This document shows, piece after piece, positions 21,577 to 32,390 of a DNA stretch of 64,000 nucleotides. Below the pieces are notes generated by a model, which worked only from the letters and a program-made list of their open reading frames with translations, searched no databases and had not been told where the DNA came from. Both the position numbers and the translations under genes were made by a program. The stretch comes from Eutreptiella sp. 'Long Island Sound 2002' (Eukaryota; Euglenozoa; Euglenophyceae; Eutreptiales; Eutreptiaceae): contig OZ038378.1 in the NCBI GenBank assembly GCA_964036045.1, positions 167,447,963 through 167,511,962 on the forward strand, in the 5' to 3' direction. Each line of letters starts with the position of its first letter. The stretch's first letter is position 1.

Positions 21577-21903
21577 ATGAGTGCCATGGACGGGCATGAC
21601 ATGCAACCACCTTCCGACTCCCAGCGGCCTCACGCCTCAGTAGAGGAGAGGATTGTAGAACAAGCCAGAGAAATTCAGCAGCTACGCGAGCAGCTGGCCA
21701 GGGCATCAGTCAAGGAAGGTCCGACCCTCCATCCCCTGTCTGTGCTGGAGTTGAACAAGGCCCTCGAACGACTTATCGTGTCTAACTTGAAAGCCTATGT
21801 CAGGCTGAGGGCTAGAGAAGTCAACGAAGTCCCGAGGCCAGTGGAGTTCAAGGGCATAGTTGTACTTTACAAGGTTGAGTGGCTTGTTCATAACGACGGT
21901 TGA
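21577..21903 (+). CDS. Hypothetical 108-aa protein with coiled coil
   Basis: ATG-initiated ORF ending in TGA. Residues around 25-50 (VEERIVEQAREIQQLREQLA) form a strong heptad-like coiled coil, followed by a Leu-rich segment containing LELNKALERLIVSNLKAYV and a basic patch. Composition looks like coding sequence, unlike the flanks. No family recognised. It may be a short gene, one exon of a longer gene, or a capsid- or gag-like fragment of a mobile element. Confidence 0.4.
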   Translation: MSAMDGHDMQPPSDSQRPHASVEERIVEQAREIQQLREQLARASVKEGPTLHPLSVLELNKALERLIVSNLKAYVRLRAREVNEVPRPVEFKGIVVLYKVEWLVHNDG

Positions 21904-22192
21904 TTACCAAGTTGAAGGCAGTTTCGTTGTTCTCATGTGGGCTTTGCTGCTTCGCCGTGCTACTACACAAGTGACAGGTATTCTTGGGTGAGTATCCCAG
22001 CTTCTACGTGCGCAGTATGCACACAGTGCGCACGCAGTGCAAGAACTTGGCCCTCGTTCCAGGAATATGGCGATGTGCATAGCATGCATACGTGTTGTCT
22101 GATTTTGATCTTGTCCAAACACAAGACATGGTGTTTGCACGTTCAGAAACACTCTTGCTGCTATATGAAACATATCATGGTCCTACCGCAAA

Positions 22193-22372
22193 GAGTAGAT
22201 TCACACAGGTAGTGAACAGGGTAGGTCCGCCAGATGAAAGTGGGACACACTGACATGTTGCATGTGGGGCCCTTGTTTGTACCTAATGCCCTACTCCTTG
22301 ATCAGGACTGTTGCCTGGGAGCTCACTGTGAACTTGATGGAGAAGTTGAGTTGGAAGGAAAAAAAAGAAACA
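22193..22372 (+). repeat. Dispersed repeat, copy 2 (pair with 5388-5555)
   Basis: See 5388-5555. The end shared by the two copies is followed here by an A-rich stretch (GGAAGGAAAAAAAAG), and in the other copy by GTGGAAAAAAGAG. Confidence 0.65.
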
Positions 22373-22424
22373 TAGCATGGTCCTCCCATTTAGTACCACA
22401 TGCAGACTGTACAACGTGACTCGG

Positions 22425-22520
22425 ATGCAGCACGGAGAATCCATAAATTGGCATCGGAATGTAGGACCATGCTCTGGATTCTGCATGTGGCATCGGAGGG
22501 TGGGGTCAGGGGGGTTTCTT
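22425..22520 (+). repeat. Two further units of the 41-42-bp repeat
   Basis: Contains GGCATCGGAATGTAGGACCA and TGCATGTGGCATCGGAGGGT, matching the array at 21060-21182. Confidence 0.55.
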
Positions 22521-23017
22521 GTAAAACTGAGTACTCCGTGATCTGATTCCATGCTATAGATACTCTGTGGTCTGCTTCTGCTAGATATTCATCGGGTCGT
22601 GGCATGCACAATTCTAGGGGGCGCCTGAGTATGTAGGCCATGGTTGTTGGGTCAGGTGCAATGGGCAGGATGTGAGGGACGCTTCCGGCGTGGCAAGCAA
22701 GCAAAATGCACGGTATGTGGGGAGCTCCACGGCAAACATTGCCCGAGCGACTGATCGAATGTAGATGGTGGAAGGGCTCCTTCTGAAAGGTATGGGATGA
22801 TGCGTGGGACCAAGAACGGGACAAGGCGGCACGATGGAGGCTACAACATGCGAACAGAGGTTGCGCACTTCCAATATGCGCTATTTTTCTTGGTACCGAC
22901 ACGTCACGCATAGTGGTGGTAAGCACCCCGGAGGGGAAGCGCACCCCACTACCGATACGAAGCCCGGAGCAGCCTCCACACGAAAAGGGACGCGACATCC
23001 CCCCGGGGATAGCAAGG

Positions 23018-23794
23018 ATGTTGCAGCAGATCCGAATGCCTCAAGCAAGGCCACAACCGCTACAGCCTCGAAGGGAACCACGGCCCAACGCGCGGACTTC
23101 ACGCACCGCCGTCCTGCCCACCGGCCCTCCGATGGGGTTCAACGTAACTAGCACCCCGTCTCCGCGGGTGCCGAGTAGGCCAGGGCAATTCTCGCCATCT
23201 CCGGCATGGTCGCCGGCGGTGACTTCCAGTTGGCACTCAGTGCGGCACGTGTCCCCAGAGCATTGGTCGCCCGCATGCACACCACGGGGGGGGTCTGACC
23301 GACAGCAGGATTCACCTCACCTGCCCCCCGTCCTGCTGGCGCCCCTATTTGAGAGCGCCATGTCTACCCCGCGAAGGGACAGCACTCAGAGTGCGTCTGA
23401 TGAGGACGTGCAACAATATGCCGTCCGGTGTTCTACCCCCCCCGATCTGCCCCCCACCCTGCTGGCGCCACTTTTTGAGAGCGTGATGTCTGCCTCGCGA
23501 GCGGGCAGCACTCATCGTGAGTGCGATGAGGACATGGGTCAGTACGAAGTCCAGTACTCTACCCCAGCCTCCGTGGGGGAGTGGCCCCCTAACCCCTTTA
23601 CCTTTCCCTCTCTTCGCGGAGCACAGCGTCTCTGCACGGAATTGCCTGGCATGGCCCGACAGGGCCAGGGATGGGTTCGTGACCCCCATGCACGACACTC
23701 CACCATGCTGTACAGCATGCAGGAGGGTGCTCTGTCTCCCAACAGCGCGGAGGGGCTCATGAAGCATGGACGGGCCTCACGTGAGGCAACATAA
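23018..23794 (+). CDS. Hypothetical Pro/Ser-rich protein with a duplicated 42-aa module
   Basis: The first ATG gives 258 aa ending in TAA; the frame is open about 100 bases further upstream, so an upstream exon is possible. It is disordered, rich in Pro, Ser, Thr and Arg. An in-frame 126-bp tandem duplication (23321-23446 and 23447-23572) encodes two modules of the form LPPxLLAPLFESxMS followed by an acidic DEDxxQY segment. The module frame and key residues survive while other positions diverge, which favours real coding. No family recognised. A 17-bp block just upstream (22879-22895) recurs directly before the next ORF's ATG. Confidence 0.4.
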   Translation: MLQQIRMPQARPQPLQPRREPRPNARTSRTAVLPTGPPMGFNVTSTPSPRVPSRPGQFSPSPAWSPAVTSSWHSVRHVSPEHWSPACTPRGGSDRQQDSPHLPPVLLAPLFESAMSTPRRDSTQSASDEDVQQYAVRCSTPPDLPPTLLAPLFESVMSASRAGSTHRECDEDMGQYEVQYSTPASVGEWPPNPFTFPSLRGAQRLCTELPGMARQGQGWVRDPHARHSTMLYSMQEGALSPNSAEGLMKHGRASREAT

Positions 23795-23951
23795 AGGACG
23801 GAGGGGGGAGCCTCTTGTCATACAGGGCGGCAGCTCTCCAGAAACCCGCGCGACTTGCCCCTTGGGTGAGTTTGGGGGCTGGAATGGGTAGAAGCCCCAT
23901 GGACTATTGCTCCTTAATATGATTTCCTTCCTTCCGCTATTTTTCTTGGTA

Positions 23952-24575
23952 ATGGCGCAACTTAGGTCGCGGTTGCCCATGCTGGACACGGAGGAATACG
24001 ACGACCCGAAAAAGGTGAAGCCATGGTATGGGAAATTACGGACACGACCATTCACTCCCAACCCCACGGTGTGGTGCTCGAGGCAACAGGTGCGACTGCC
24101 TAACGGAATGACACCCAAAGGAAAAGCTCAGCGGGAAGGCAAGAGACGGACTATGGACAGATGTGCACCATTGGGCGATGAGTGGTGGAAGTGTATCATA
24201 GAGCGAGATAAGGGAGATGAAGCACGGATAGATTCGGCACAAAGCCTAGTGTCGCGTGTGTGGGGACTACATTTTGAGGGAGGGAATGTTACTCACGATG
24301 GGGCGGCACTGAGGGCGTACTGGGAGACACAAGAGTGGTTAGCGCAGCACAGGACGTACCAAGCACAGCGGTGGGAAGAGTACAGGGCACATGTGGCGGT
24401 AATGTGGCAGGGCCACCACGCGGTATGTGGGCTGGGAGACATAGCTAAGAGAGGACATAGCGTAATGGAGAGGACCTGGAATGGTGAGTCTGTGTGGGCA
24501 GTGGCATGGAGGGCGGTAGGCAAGAGGCGTAAGTTGAGGTTAGGACGGTGTGGGAGGCTAGGGACAGTTAGATGA
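23952..24575 (+). CDS. Hypothetical 207-aa Trp/Arg-rich protein
   Basis: The ATG at 23952 follows directly on CGCTATTTTTCTTGGTA (23935-23951). An upstream in-frame non-ATG extension is ignored. The protein begins MAQLRSRLPMLDTEEYDD, is basic overall and rich in Trp, with a central stretch containing DEWWKCIIERDKGDEARID. It ends in TGA. No domain recognised. It lies 157 bp after the Pro/Ser-rich ORF on the same strand, so the two may be a pair from one mobile element or one spliced gene. Confidence 0.4.
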   Translation: MAQLRSRLPMLDTEEYDDPKKVKPWYGKLRTRPFTPNPTVWCSRQQVRLPNGMTPKGKAQREGKRRTMDRCAPLGDEWWKCIIERDKGDEARIDSAQSLVSRVWGLHFEGGNVTHDGAALRAYWETQEWLAQHRTYQAQRWEEYRAHVAVMWQGHHAVCGLGDIAKRGHSVMERTWNGESVWAVAWRAVGKRRKLRLGRCGRLGTVR

Positions 24576-25341
24576 TGGTATGAGAGAGATGAGTGAACAG
24601 GTCCCCACGGGTCCCAGGGTACTGAATTCCGCACCCCCTGCTGTTTTGAATTGATCATGCATGCTTCTGTAGGTGGGTGGTTTTCAGGGGTGTCCTTGGG
24701 ATAAACGACGTGATAATTGGTGCTGTGCCCGCCATGTGCGAAAACGCCCCCTAAGGATTGTGGCTTGGTACAAAGGGGGGAGGGGGTTCAGGAGGGGAGA
24801 ATTTCGCGGTGAAAATTTTGCCGTTAAGAAAAGTAGCGAAATTTCCCCAGGTGAAATTTTCGCGAGCATGTGACCAACAGCTTCAATGCGGGTTCAGATG
24901 CAGGTGAGTACTGTGAATTCAGACATGTGCAGCAGTGTACCAGGCGGAGGGAAGGGACAAAGATGTGTTTGTTTGCAGCATGCAGTGGTTGTGTGACTGG
25001 ATTGCATTGGAAATAAGAGGAACCGCCCAGAGAGCCCACCAGGAAACACCAGAAATCATCCAGAGCCCGCCAGGAAATACCAGCAAGCTTCAGGATACCT
25101 GGAGGTGGCGAAATTTCCCCCTTCCGTTATCCCCGTCGAAATTGTCCCCTGGAACCCCCCCCCCCCCTGTGGGGTGTTTTCGGGCATTTGAGAGGCCAAA
25201 GGAAGCATGCGCACAGCGACCGTGTGTCATGTAAGCATCGTGCGCCATTGTGCAAACGCTCCTTCAAAGGGGGTGCGTACATCCGCTGTGCCGTACATGT
25301 TTCTGTTGGCAGGAAAGCAAGCGATTTTCTTCCTCCACATC
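24576..25341. other. Intergenic upstream of the histidine phosphatase
   Basis: Contains several GCGAAATTT or GTGAAATTTTCG-type short repeats near 24805-24866 and a C run near 25158. No gene recognised. Confidence 0.45.
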
Positions 25342-27542
25342 ATGTTGTGGTGGCTGTTGGCAAGCCAGCTGTTGTGGCTGGCAGTCGGCGAGCTCCTGGG
25401 CGCCATGGTCATCTCGCGGCACGGCACGCGTGCCCCGAATGCGCCGGTTGAGGAATGGTGTCCGAACTTGAGGGCCAACCTCGCGGTGTACCGCGGTGTG
25501 GGCGTGGCCCCCGGTGGCCTGACTGGCAAGGGCATGCAGGTCTGCACTCTGCACTGCAACCTGCGTGCACACTGTGTCTGTGCAGCAAGGCCATGTGCCT
25601 GTGCTCTGCACTGCACTGCTGGTCCACATACCTGATCAGACCGGTGCTTTGTGGCAGAAACCATAGCCTGGGAGGAAAGGGGGGCTGCAGGAGATGGTAG
25701 GCACTACCTTGACCGTGGGACCGACCACCAACACGACCTGCAGATTGCAGCAGCACAGCACATGGCAGTGAGCAGCTCAGGGAAGACCTCCGCCCAGGCA
25801 AATCTCCACAGGACTGCGAGCAAGGGCGTGTTTCAGGATACGTCAACACGCAGCTGCCATGCGAAGCGCAAAGTGGGCCCGACGCATGGCAAACCGCTAA
25901 GAGGGCAACGGGTGGGTCACACACCCATACAAATGGGTGGAGCGAGAGTCGGCCTCAAATGTCTAGCCTCGTGAGAAAATTCATTCTCTCGACCCGCCAA
26001 GGGGCAGAAGCCTTTTTGAGCAAGGGAACGACTGCACTGCTCTCACTTACCAAAAACATTTTCCCCTGTGGCTTGCAAGAAGAAATGTGGACAAATTCCC
26101 TCTGGAATTCAAACCCGTGTGTACACCCGGAAGTACCAACTGGCACCCCCCCCCCCCCGGCCAAACTAATTGGATAGAAAAGAGAAGTGGTCAAATTTTT
26201 GCAGTCCCCCTTTTTTGTGGCAATTTTTGACATTTTTGGCCAATTTTAGCATGTATTGCTATATGACTCCCCCCAATAATTTTGCAGTGGTGCTCGGGTC
26301 GTGCTTCATCAAATTCTCCAACATGTTGTTTTATTGAGCCCTACTTAGTACAGATTTGAATTCTGCACATCAAAGTGGGCAGGTCCATCCTCATTTAATT
26401 GAATTTGGGGTGAAACGATGATATGTTCGGGCTATGGCAAGGTTTGAGCCCTTGTACTTGTACTTGTACTTGTACTTGTGCTTGTACTTGTTTTTGTTGA
26501 GCCTCGAAACATGTATTTTTGAATCTTACACACCCAAATGGTGGGAGGGGGGGCAGTAATACCTGCCAAAGGCCGGAGCAAAATGTCGGACAACGGCCTT
26601 GAAGCCACCAACCTGCTCTCCGCATTGGTTTGACCCCCCCCCCCCCCCGGTGGATTTGGGCACAGATAGGGGCCGTGTATATTAATGGAGTTGCTGGTCT
26701 GGTCCGGTGGCAGGGGTCAACCAAAGGCGGTTGGCGCTCAACTGACGGTAGTTGATAGCGAATCGACGCCCGCAGCCGTTGGCCGGTGCTTGCGGTGAGG
26801 TTGGCCATACTCCAGACTGCCGTGCCGTGTTCTCCGGAACGCAGGAGCTCTTTGAGATGGGCAGGTTCGTCCGCTCGCGCTACATCCACGACTTAGAGCT
26901 GCTCCCCGACACCTACGACCAGTCCGCCCTGATCACGCAGGCCGTGGCCAGCGAGCGCACGCTGCAGAGTGCCGTGGCGTGGGGGCAGGCGCTGTACCCC
27001 CCCGGTTTTGGGACGCGTGGCTATTACGCGAAGCTGCCGGTGCCGCTGCCGGTTTTCTCCGCCCAGAAGGACAGCGACGACCTTATGGAGACACGGAAGG
27101 GCCTGTGCCGCACGCGCCTGGTGCTGGAGATTGAGCATTGGGACCGGCATGAAGGCAAGGCTTTGTTGGAACGGCACGGGCATCTGATTGATCGCCTGTC
27201 GGAGCAGTGCGGGTTGCCTCTCTGCCCCACTGGGCCCTGGCATGCCTGGTCCAAGCATTCACCCCCCGGGCCCTCCTTCATCACCCTGTGGTGGCTCCTT
27301 CTTCTTTTTTGGGGGGCTAAGGAGGGCCCCCAGGGGGCACCAAGGTGCTCGCTGATGGAGAGAGATAACTTGATAAACCCAAGTTGTAGCTGGCCCTGAG
27401 CCCCAGTCATCTGCTGTTTGTTGCTTACCGCTTGCTGCTTCCCGCAGGTTAGACCTGCAGAGGGAAGGAATAACCCTTCCGGACATGGTTTACACATGTT
27501 TCTTAACCACTTTTCTTGCTCCCGCTCTTGTTTCGTGGTTCC

Positions 27543-27586
<44 letters not shown>

Positions 27587-30500
27587 GCACTTGTGTTTTG
27601 GTCGAGCGGAGTGTGTGTGTGTGTGTGTGTTTGTGTGTGTGAGGCCCCATGAGTGGCCGTGAGAATTTGGTTCCCCTCCTCTTCGCACGTGTGACGCAAA
27701 GCCCCAATGGGTGGCAATCACACCCGCTTTTGTCCTTTTCTCCATGTCGTTCTTTTGCTGGCTTAGCAGGGTACATTGCTATGTAGCGTTCTGCTGCTGT
27801 GTGGTCCGAGGCCACCACTATCCAATGCAAAAGCATTCACTCCCCTCCCAACTATGGAAGGGCCAACTCACCAAACCTGTGCATGGTTTCTTCTCAGTGC
27901 ACATGTTTAACCCAATTTGTCATGGGTAATAATACCACCCCTTGTCTTTTCCACAATCAAGTGGAATCTCTACCCCCATTGTGTACCTCTCATCCTATCA
28001 TGTGCCTCCAACCCCATGATTACCTCAGGATACCCACCGTTGGAGGTTTTTGGAATCTATTGCTGGGAATATTCAAGTTGATGCAACCATGCGCTATCTT
28101 GGGGTGACTTGTAAGTTGTGTTTTCAATAATAGGATTACCTTCAAACTTGGAACATTGGGAACAAGTATAAGTCCAGGCCTCTGTGCGTAAGAAATGACA
28201 GGCACCCTAAAGGCACCCTAAAGTAAGGATTAGGGATTCATCTTTGTGAAATGCAAAAGTTATAGTGCCAAATGGTACCATGGTTGTGGTGGGAGCTGGG
28301 CGGCAGTGCAATTCATTAGATCACAGCTGGGTCGTGCACCCGTTCCGGAGAGGCCTGACTTTTTTTGTTTGCACACACGTCTGAGCGCCGACATGCTCCT
28401 TAGGGGGTGGGGAAGGTTACACTTCCTTGCCCTCACGTTGGCACGCCCCACAAGTCAGTTTTGGCCAACCCTTGAGATGATATCCCTGTAGAGCATAACC
28501 CCCCTCAAGCGAGAAAGGGTTTTTATACGGCTTAGGTAGCCACTGTGCGTCAGCCTTCTTCGACCTGGGGGTCCAAAAACGGAATGTGGGCACTTGTAGG
28601 CGTTTGAAGGGGGAAATACGGACTTTGTTGAAAATTATCCATCCCCCTGCACCCGCTTGGAGATGTTGATTGATCATTTCGTTTTCATGTTCTTATCAAT
28701 TCCTTGGTTCTCACTTTGTTGTTTGCGTCAACAAGGAACACCCATAAAATTAATTTTGATGTTTCTCCTGCATATCGTGCTTGTTGGATTTCTCTTTCCA
28801 CTTGCCCTAGGGCTTTTTCGTACACGCATCCCCCCCCCCCTCTTTTGAGGCCCAAATTGCAGAAAACTGGTCTCTGCACCAGATGAATCACGTGGTTTGG
28901 TGTGCTTGCGCCTGAGTTGCAAGGACCATGTCAGTGATAAGGACAACCTGTAAAGATAGCCCCCGGCGTCGGTTGGACAACCTCGGATGAAGGGTAACCT
29001 GCGACGGGTGGCGGTCATTTTGGGGCCCATCAGTGGGAGTTCGTGCTGACTGACAGCCGTTTCGTCAGCAGTGGCAAAATGGAGGTTTTGTCTACACTGC
29101 TCCGCACAGTTGGTGGTAAGTGCAAAGCGCCAGAGGCACAGGGGCTGGTTATCCCCCCCCCCCCCCGACCCCAAACCTATGCCAATGGGGAACACCACAT
29201 ACTGTGCCACACCACGTTGACAGGCTGCGGGAACATTCATAGTACTTGCCCTGTAGCCTACCCAAAGCTGCATGTTGGCAAGCCAAGGAAGGGGACTTTA
29301 CCCCCGACTGGTGTGCGCTCAGAAAAATACCCCCCCCCCAAAATTTAGTACCCCCCCAAATTTAGTAACCCCCCTAAGCAATCTGCCAAAATTAGTAAAT
29401 TAGTACCCCCTTGAGCCTCCCACGAAAACGGAACCTGGGCCACAGCTGGAGAAGAGTCTGCATTAGCTCTGTCAGCCCCTGTTACACACACATCCTCAAA
29501 ATGTTCATCTGCATGAAACTGATAGTCAAAATCTGAATGTTCCATGCAGCGAATAGAAAAGAAAGCTGCATAAAACGTGAAACTCACACGTGGCACGCAC
29601 CCGCCCAAAATTGGTACCCCCCCTGGCCTTATTGAGCGTGCAGCCGAGTTTCGTACCCTAGGGTATTAAATTAATAATAAATAATAATAATAAATTAATA
29701 AATGGGGGGGGGGTTTAGCCCAACAGCCAAAAAAGAAAAAACAGTTTTGAACAGCCCCCCCCCCCCCCCCCGCATCCTTGCTCACGCTGTGGGGGTTGTC
29801 TGGAACTAAGTTTGGTCTGGACCTGAACCGAGCTTCCCCCCACGACCGGCGACAGGCGCAACCTCCGGGACCATCCCAACCTGGGCGACATCCTCAAGGA
29901 GGTCTCGGACGCCTTCACGATGGACTACTTCATGGGCCTGCCCCGCTTGGCCAACCTCACCCTCGTTGAGCGCGAAAGCCTCCGCCGCTTGGCCGTGCAC
30001 AACATGTTCGGGCGGCTGTTCTACACCGACGCGCAGAAGACGTACATGGCCGGGTCGCTGCCGGCGGAGATCACGACGCACTTCGAGGCGCTTCTGTCGG
30101 GCCAGGGCGTCGCGCGCCTGCGGTCGTTCCACGGGCACCGCGAGATGCTGCACGCCTTCGCCTTCTTCTTCAACGTGTCCCTCGACCTGCCCGGGCCACG
30201 CCTCATGCCGTACATCCCGGAGTTCGACGCCAGCGCCCTCCCGCCCTCCAGGTGCCTCCTCCGGACGGCGGGGGAATGATGGGGAAGACCCTTGTGTAGG
30301 ATGTGCCTAGGCCTTGCATACCCCTCCGGACCCCCCACGATATACCCAAATGGTGCCAAAATGGCACATGGCTGCCCAAATGGGCAGAACTGATTTTCTC
30401 AACACGCACGCGCGGCACGACGCGCAAAACAGTTTTTGTTTTTGCCGGGAGCGAGTTTGGGTGGATTCGGCTTGCTCCAGCAGGGCTGTGGTAACGCTGG

Positions 30501-32390
30501 CAGCAGCCCGAGAGGAAGGGGCAGGGGCTGCAGCAAGAAGTGTAGCAGGGTCTGTGGCAGGGTCAGAGAAACACCCAGCGGCTGTAGCCGGGGACGTGCT
30601 CGAAGCCGTACCACGATCTGTAGCAGGAGCCAGTAGAAGGGACAGTAGCAGCAGCAGAGTCTATAGCAGGGAGGGGGGGGGGGGGGGGCAGGCAACAAGG
30701 TCTGATGCAGGGGCAGGGTGCACTCCTTACCCTGCACTTATCCTCCGCTTCTGCCACCCCTCCTGCTACAGTCCCTGATAGTCCTGAGGCAGCCGCGATC
30801 TCTTGCACAGTGCTGCACCGCCTGTGCCAGCGACAGGGCGGTCACGGAGTCCTGGTCCGGCCTCCCCCAGTGGGAACGCGTCCCGCGCGCCGCAGGGTAC
30901 GGTCGATTGGCTGTCGGGTCATCAGCACCGCATGAATTTCCCTCGATTTTGGGTGAAGGAAGTATGTCAGACGGGCACAATCCTTAAAACGCACAAAAAA
31001 AATGCGGCGATACTCGACCCCCGTTCAAAAGTACGGTTCACCAAAAGGAACCATCTCCCATTTTCCGCTCCAATTGCCCATATCGCGCACCCCAGGGTGC
31101 GCCGCAGGTGCCGCAGGATTTGCGTTCCCAGTGGCTTCTCTGTGCCCCTTGCCCCCCCCCCCCCCCCGCAGGCCAGCAGAAGCAAGTGGCCAAAACCACC
31201 CACTCCAGGCACACCGACACCAACAAGGAGCCGCCTTGAGCCAGGATCTTCCTCCTCAAGGGGAAGTAGGAGGCAGGGCGCGACGAGCCCACTCCCACTC
31301 CCCCTCCCCCGCCCCCTCCTCTACCCCCTCCCTGCAGCAACACGCTCCCCCGCCACCCAATGCCCCCCAGGGCAGAAAGAATAGGGAGGGTGGAGAAGAA
31401 AATGGGCAGGGAAAGGAACGAACAAGGGGAGATGGCAGGACAGCGCAGACCGCGCTCACCGAAAACAGTGCAGAGCGCAGAAGGAGGAGAAGGAAAGGAC
31501 AAAAGGGAAAGAATGATTGTGGTTGTTAGAAGCCCCTGTCAGGAAAATGATCCTGCAGATGCACACCCCAGCGCGCACAAGTCGGTGTGGGAGTCTGCAA
31601 ACCCCGCATGGACTCGGAGTGTGCATCTGGATGCACCTGGTCAACGGCACGGGCAACAGCCCATCTTTGGGACGGCCGACCCTGGAGTAGTCAAACAGGA
31701 CAAGTCATCCAGGAGCTCCGTTGACACAACCAAAACATGTTCGGGCCCACAGAGGGTCAGAATGAGCAGTGGCGAGAGGCCAATAGGCGCCGCCAAAGGC
31801 GCAATGATACCGAGGCCTTGTGCCAACCCCCCCCCCCCCCCCAGTGTGCCAGGGCCAGAACAGCCGTGGGAGAGGCCCGTATCGATATTTGCCCAGGCTG
31901 CAGGCTGCCTGACCCCCTTGTCCCCTGGCCGCCCGACAGAGGCCCAACCCAAAAGCCCACGGCCGTGGAGCACCTGCTACACTTCTGCCTGACCCCCGTC
32001 CCTGCCACCCCCTGTGCCTCTGCCACTGCCAGCCCCGGCCCCGGCCACAGCCCCTGCCATCCACCCCCTCGCCGTTGTCTGTGCCTCAGCACCTTCATTT
32101 TGGAGCTGCACAAGGCCAAACACGACGTGTGGGTGGACCTGCTGTTGTGGCGCCCCTGCCACGAGGACCTGGACCCCGCGCACTGGCCCGCCAACATGCC
32201 CCAGTGCCGGCCGGTCCCGCTGAAGATGGGCGACTGCCCGGAGCACTGCCCGTACGACCGCTGGAAGGCGCTCATCCACCGCCGCCTCGAGCGCACCGGC
32301 GACTTCGAGAAGCTCTGCACGCTGCCCGCGCAGCGCTTGGCCCAGGAATCGTCGGACGGCGAGCGTGCCAAGGCGTGCAAGACAGCGTAA
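25342..32390 (+). CDS. Secreted histidine acid phosphatase family protein, 4 exons
   Basis: Exons 25342-25539, 26845-27212, 29856-30251 and 32090-32390 join at GT-AG sites with matching phases (0, 2, 2) to give 420 aa. A signal peptide (MLWWLLASQLLWLAVG, 1-16) precedes the catalytic VISRHGTRAPN (24-33, His27). Next come the family's GLTGKGMQELFEMGRFVRSRY (across the first splice) and ASERTLQSAVAWGQALYPPG (101-120). The junction of exons 3 and 4 restores PPSSTFILELH, a typical C-terminal strand. The usual HD proton-donor motif reads GHREML (His283, Arg284, Glu285), closer to the HAE of multiple inositol polyphosphate phosphatases than to classical acid phosphatases. Substrate unknown; a phosphomonoester or inositol phosphate is plausible. 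Exons are markedly GC-rich. Introns hold C runs, GT repeats and a dispersed repeat. Stop TAA. Confidence 0.92.
26453..26494 (+). repeat. (TACTTG)n microsatellite
   Basis: About seven hexamer units, one reading TGCTTG, in phosphatase intron 1. Confidence 0.9.
27546..27641 (+). repeat. (GT)n microsatellites in phosphatase intron 2
   Basis: Two GT tracts (27546-27583 and 27611-27641) separated by unrelated sequence. His/Thr-rich frames on the minus strand come from this repeat. Confidence 0.95.
31486..31803 (+). repeat. Dispersed 320-bp repeat, copy 2 (in phosphatase intron 3)
   Basis: See 7843-8165. Here too the copy is followed by a C16 run (31827-31842). Confidence 0.8.

Noticed and set aside
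27490-27836. His/Thr-rich minus-strand frames
   Set aside because: Products of the GT microsatellites.
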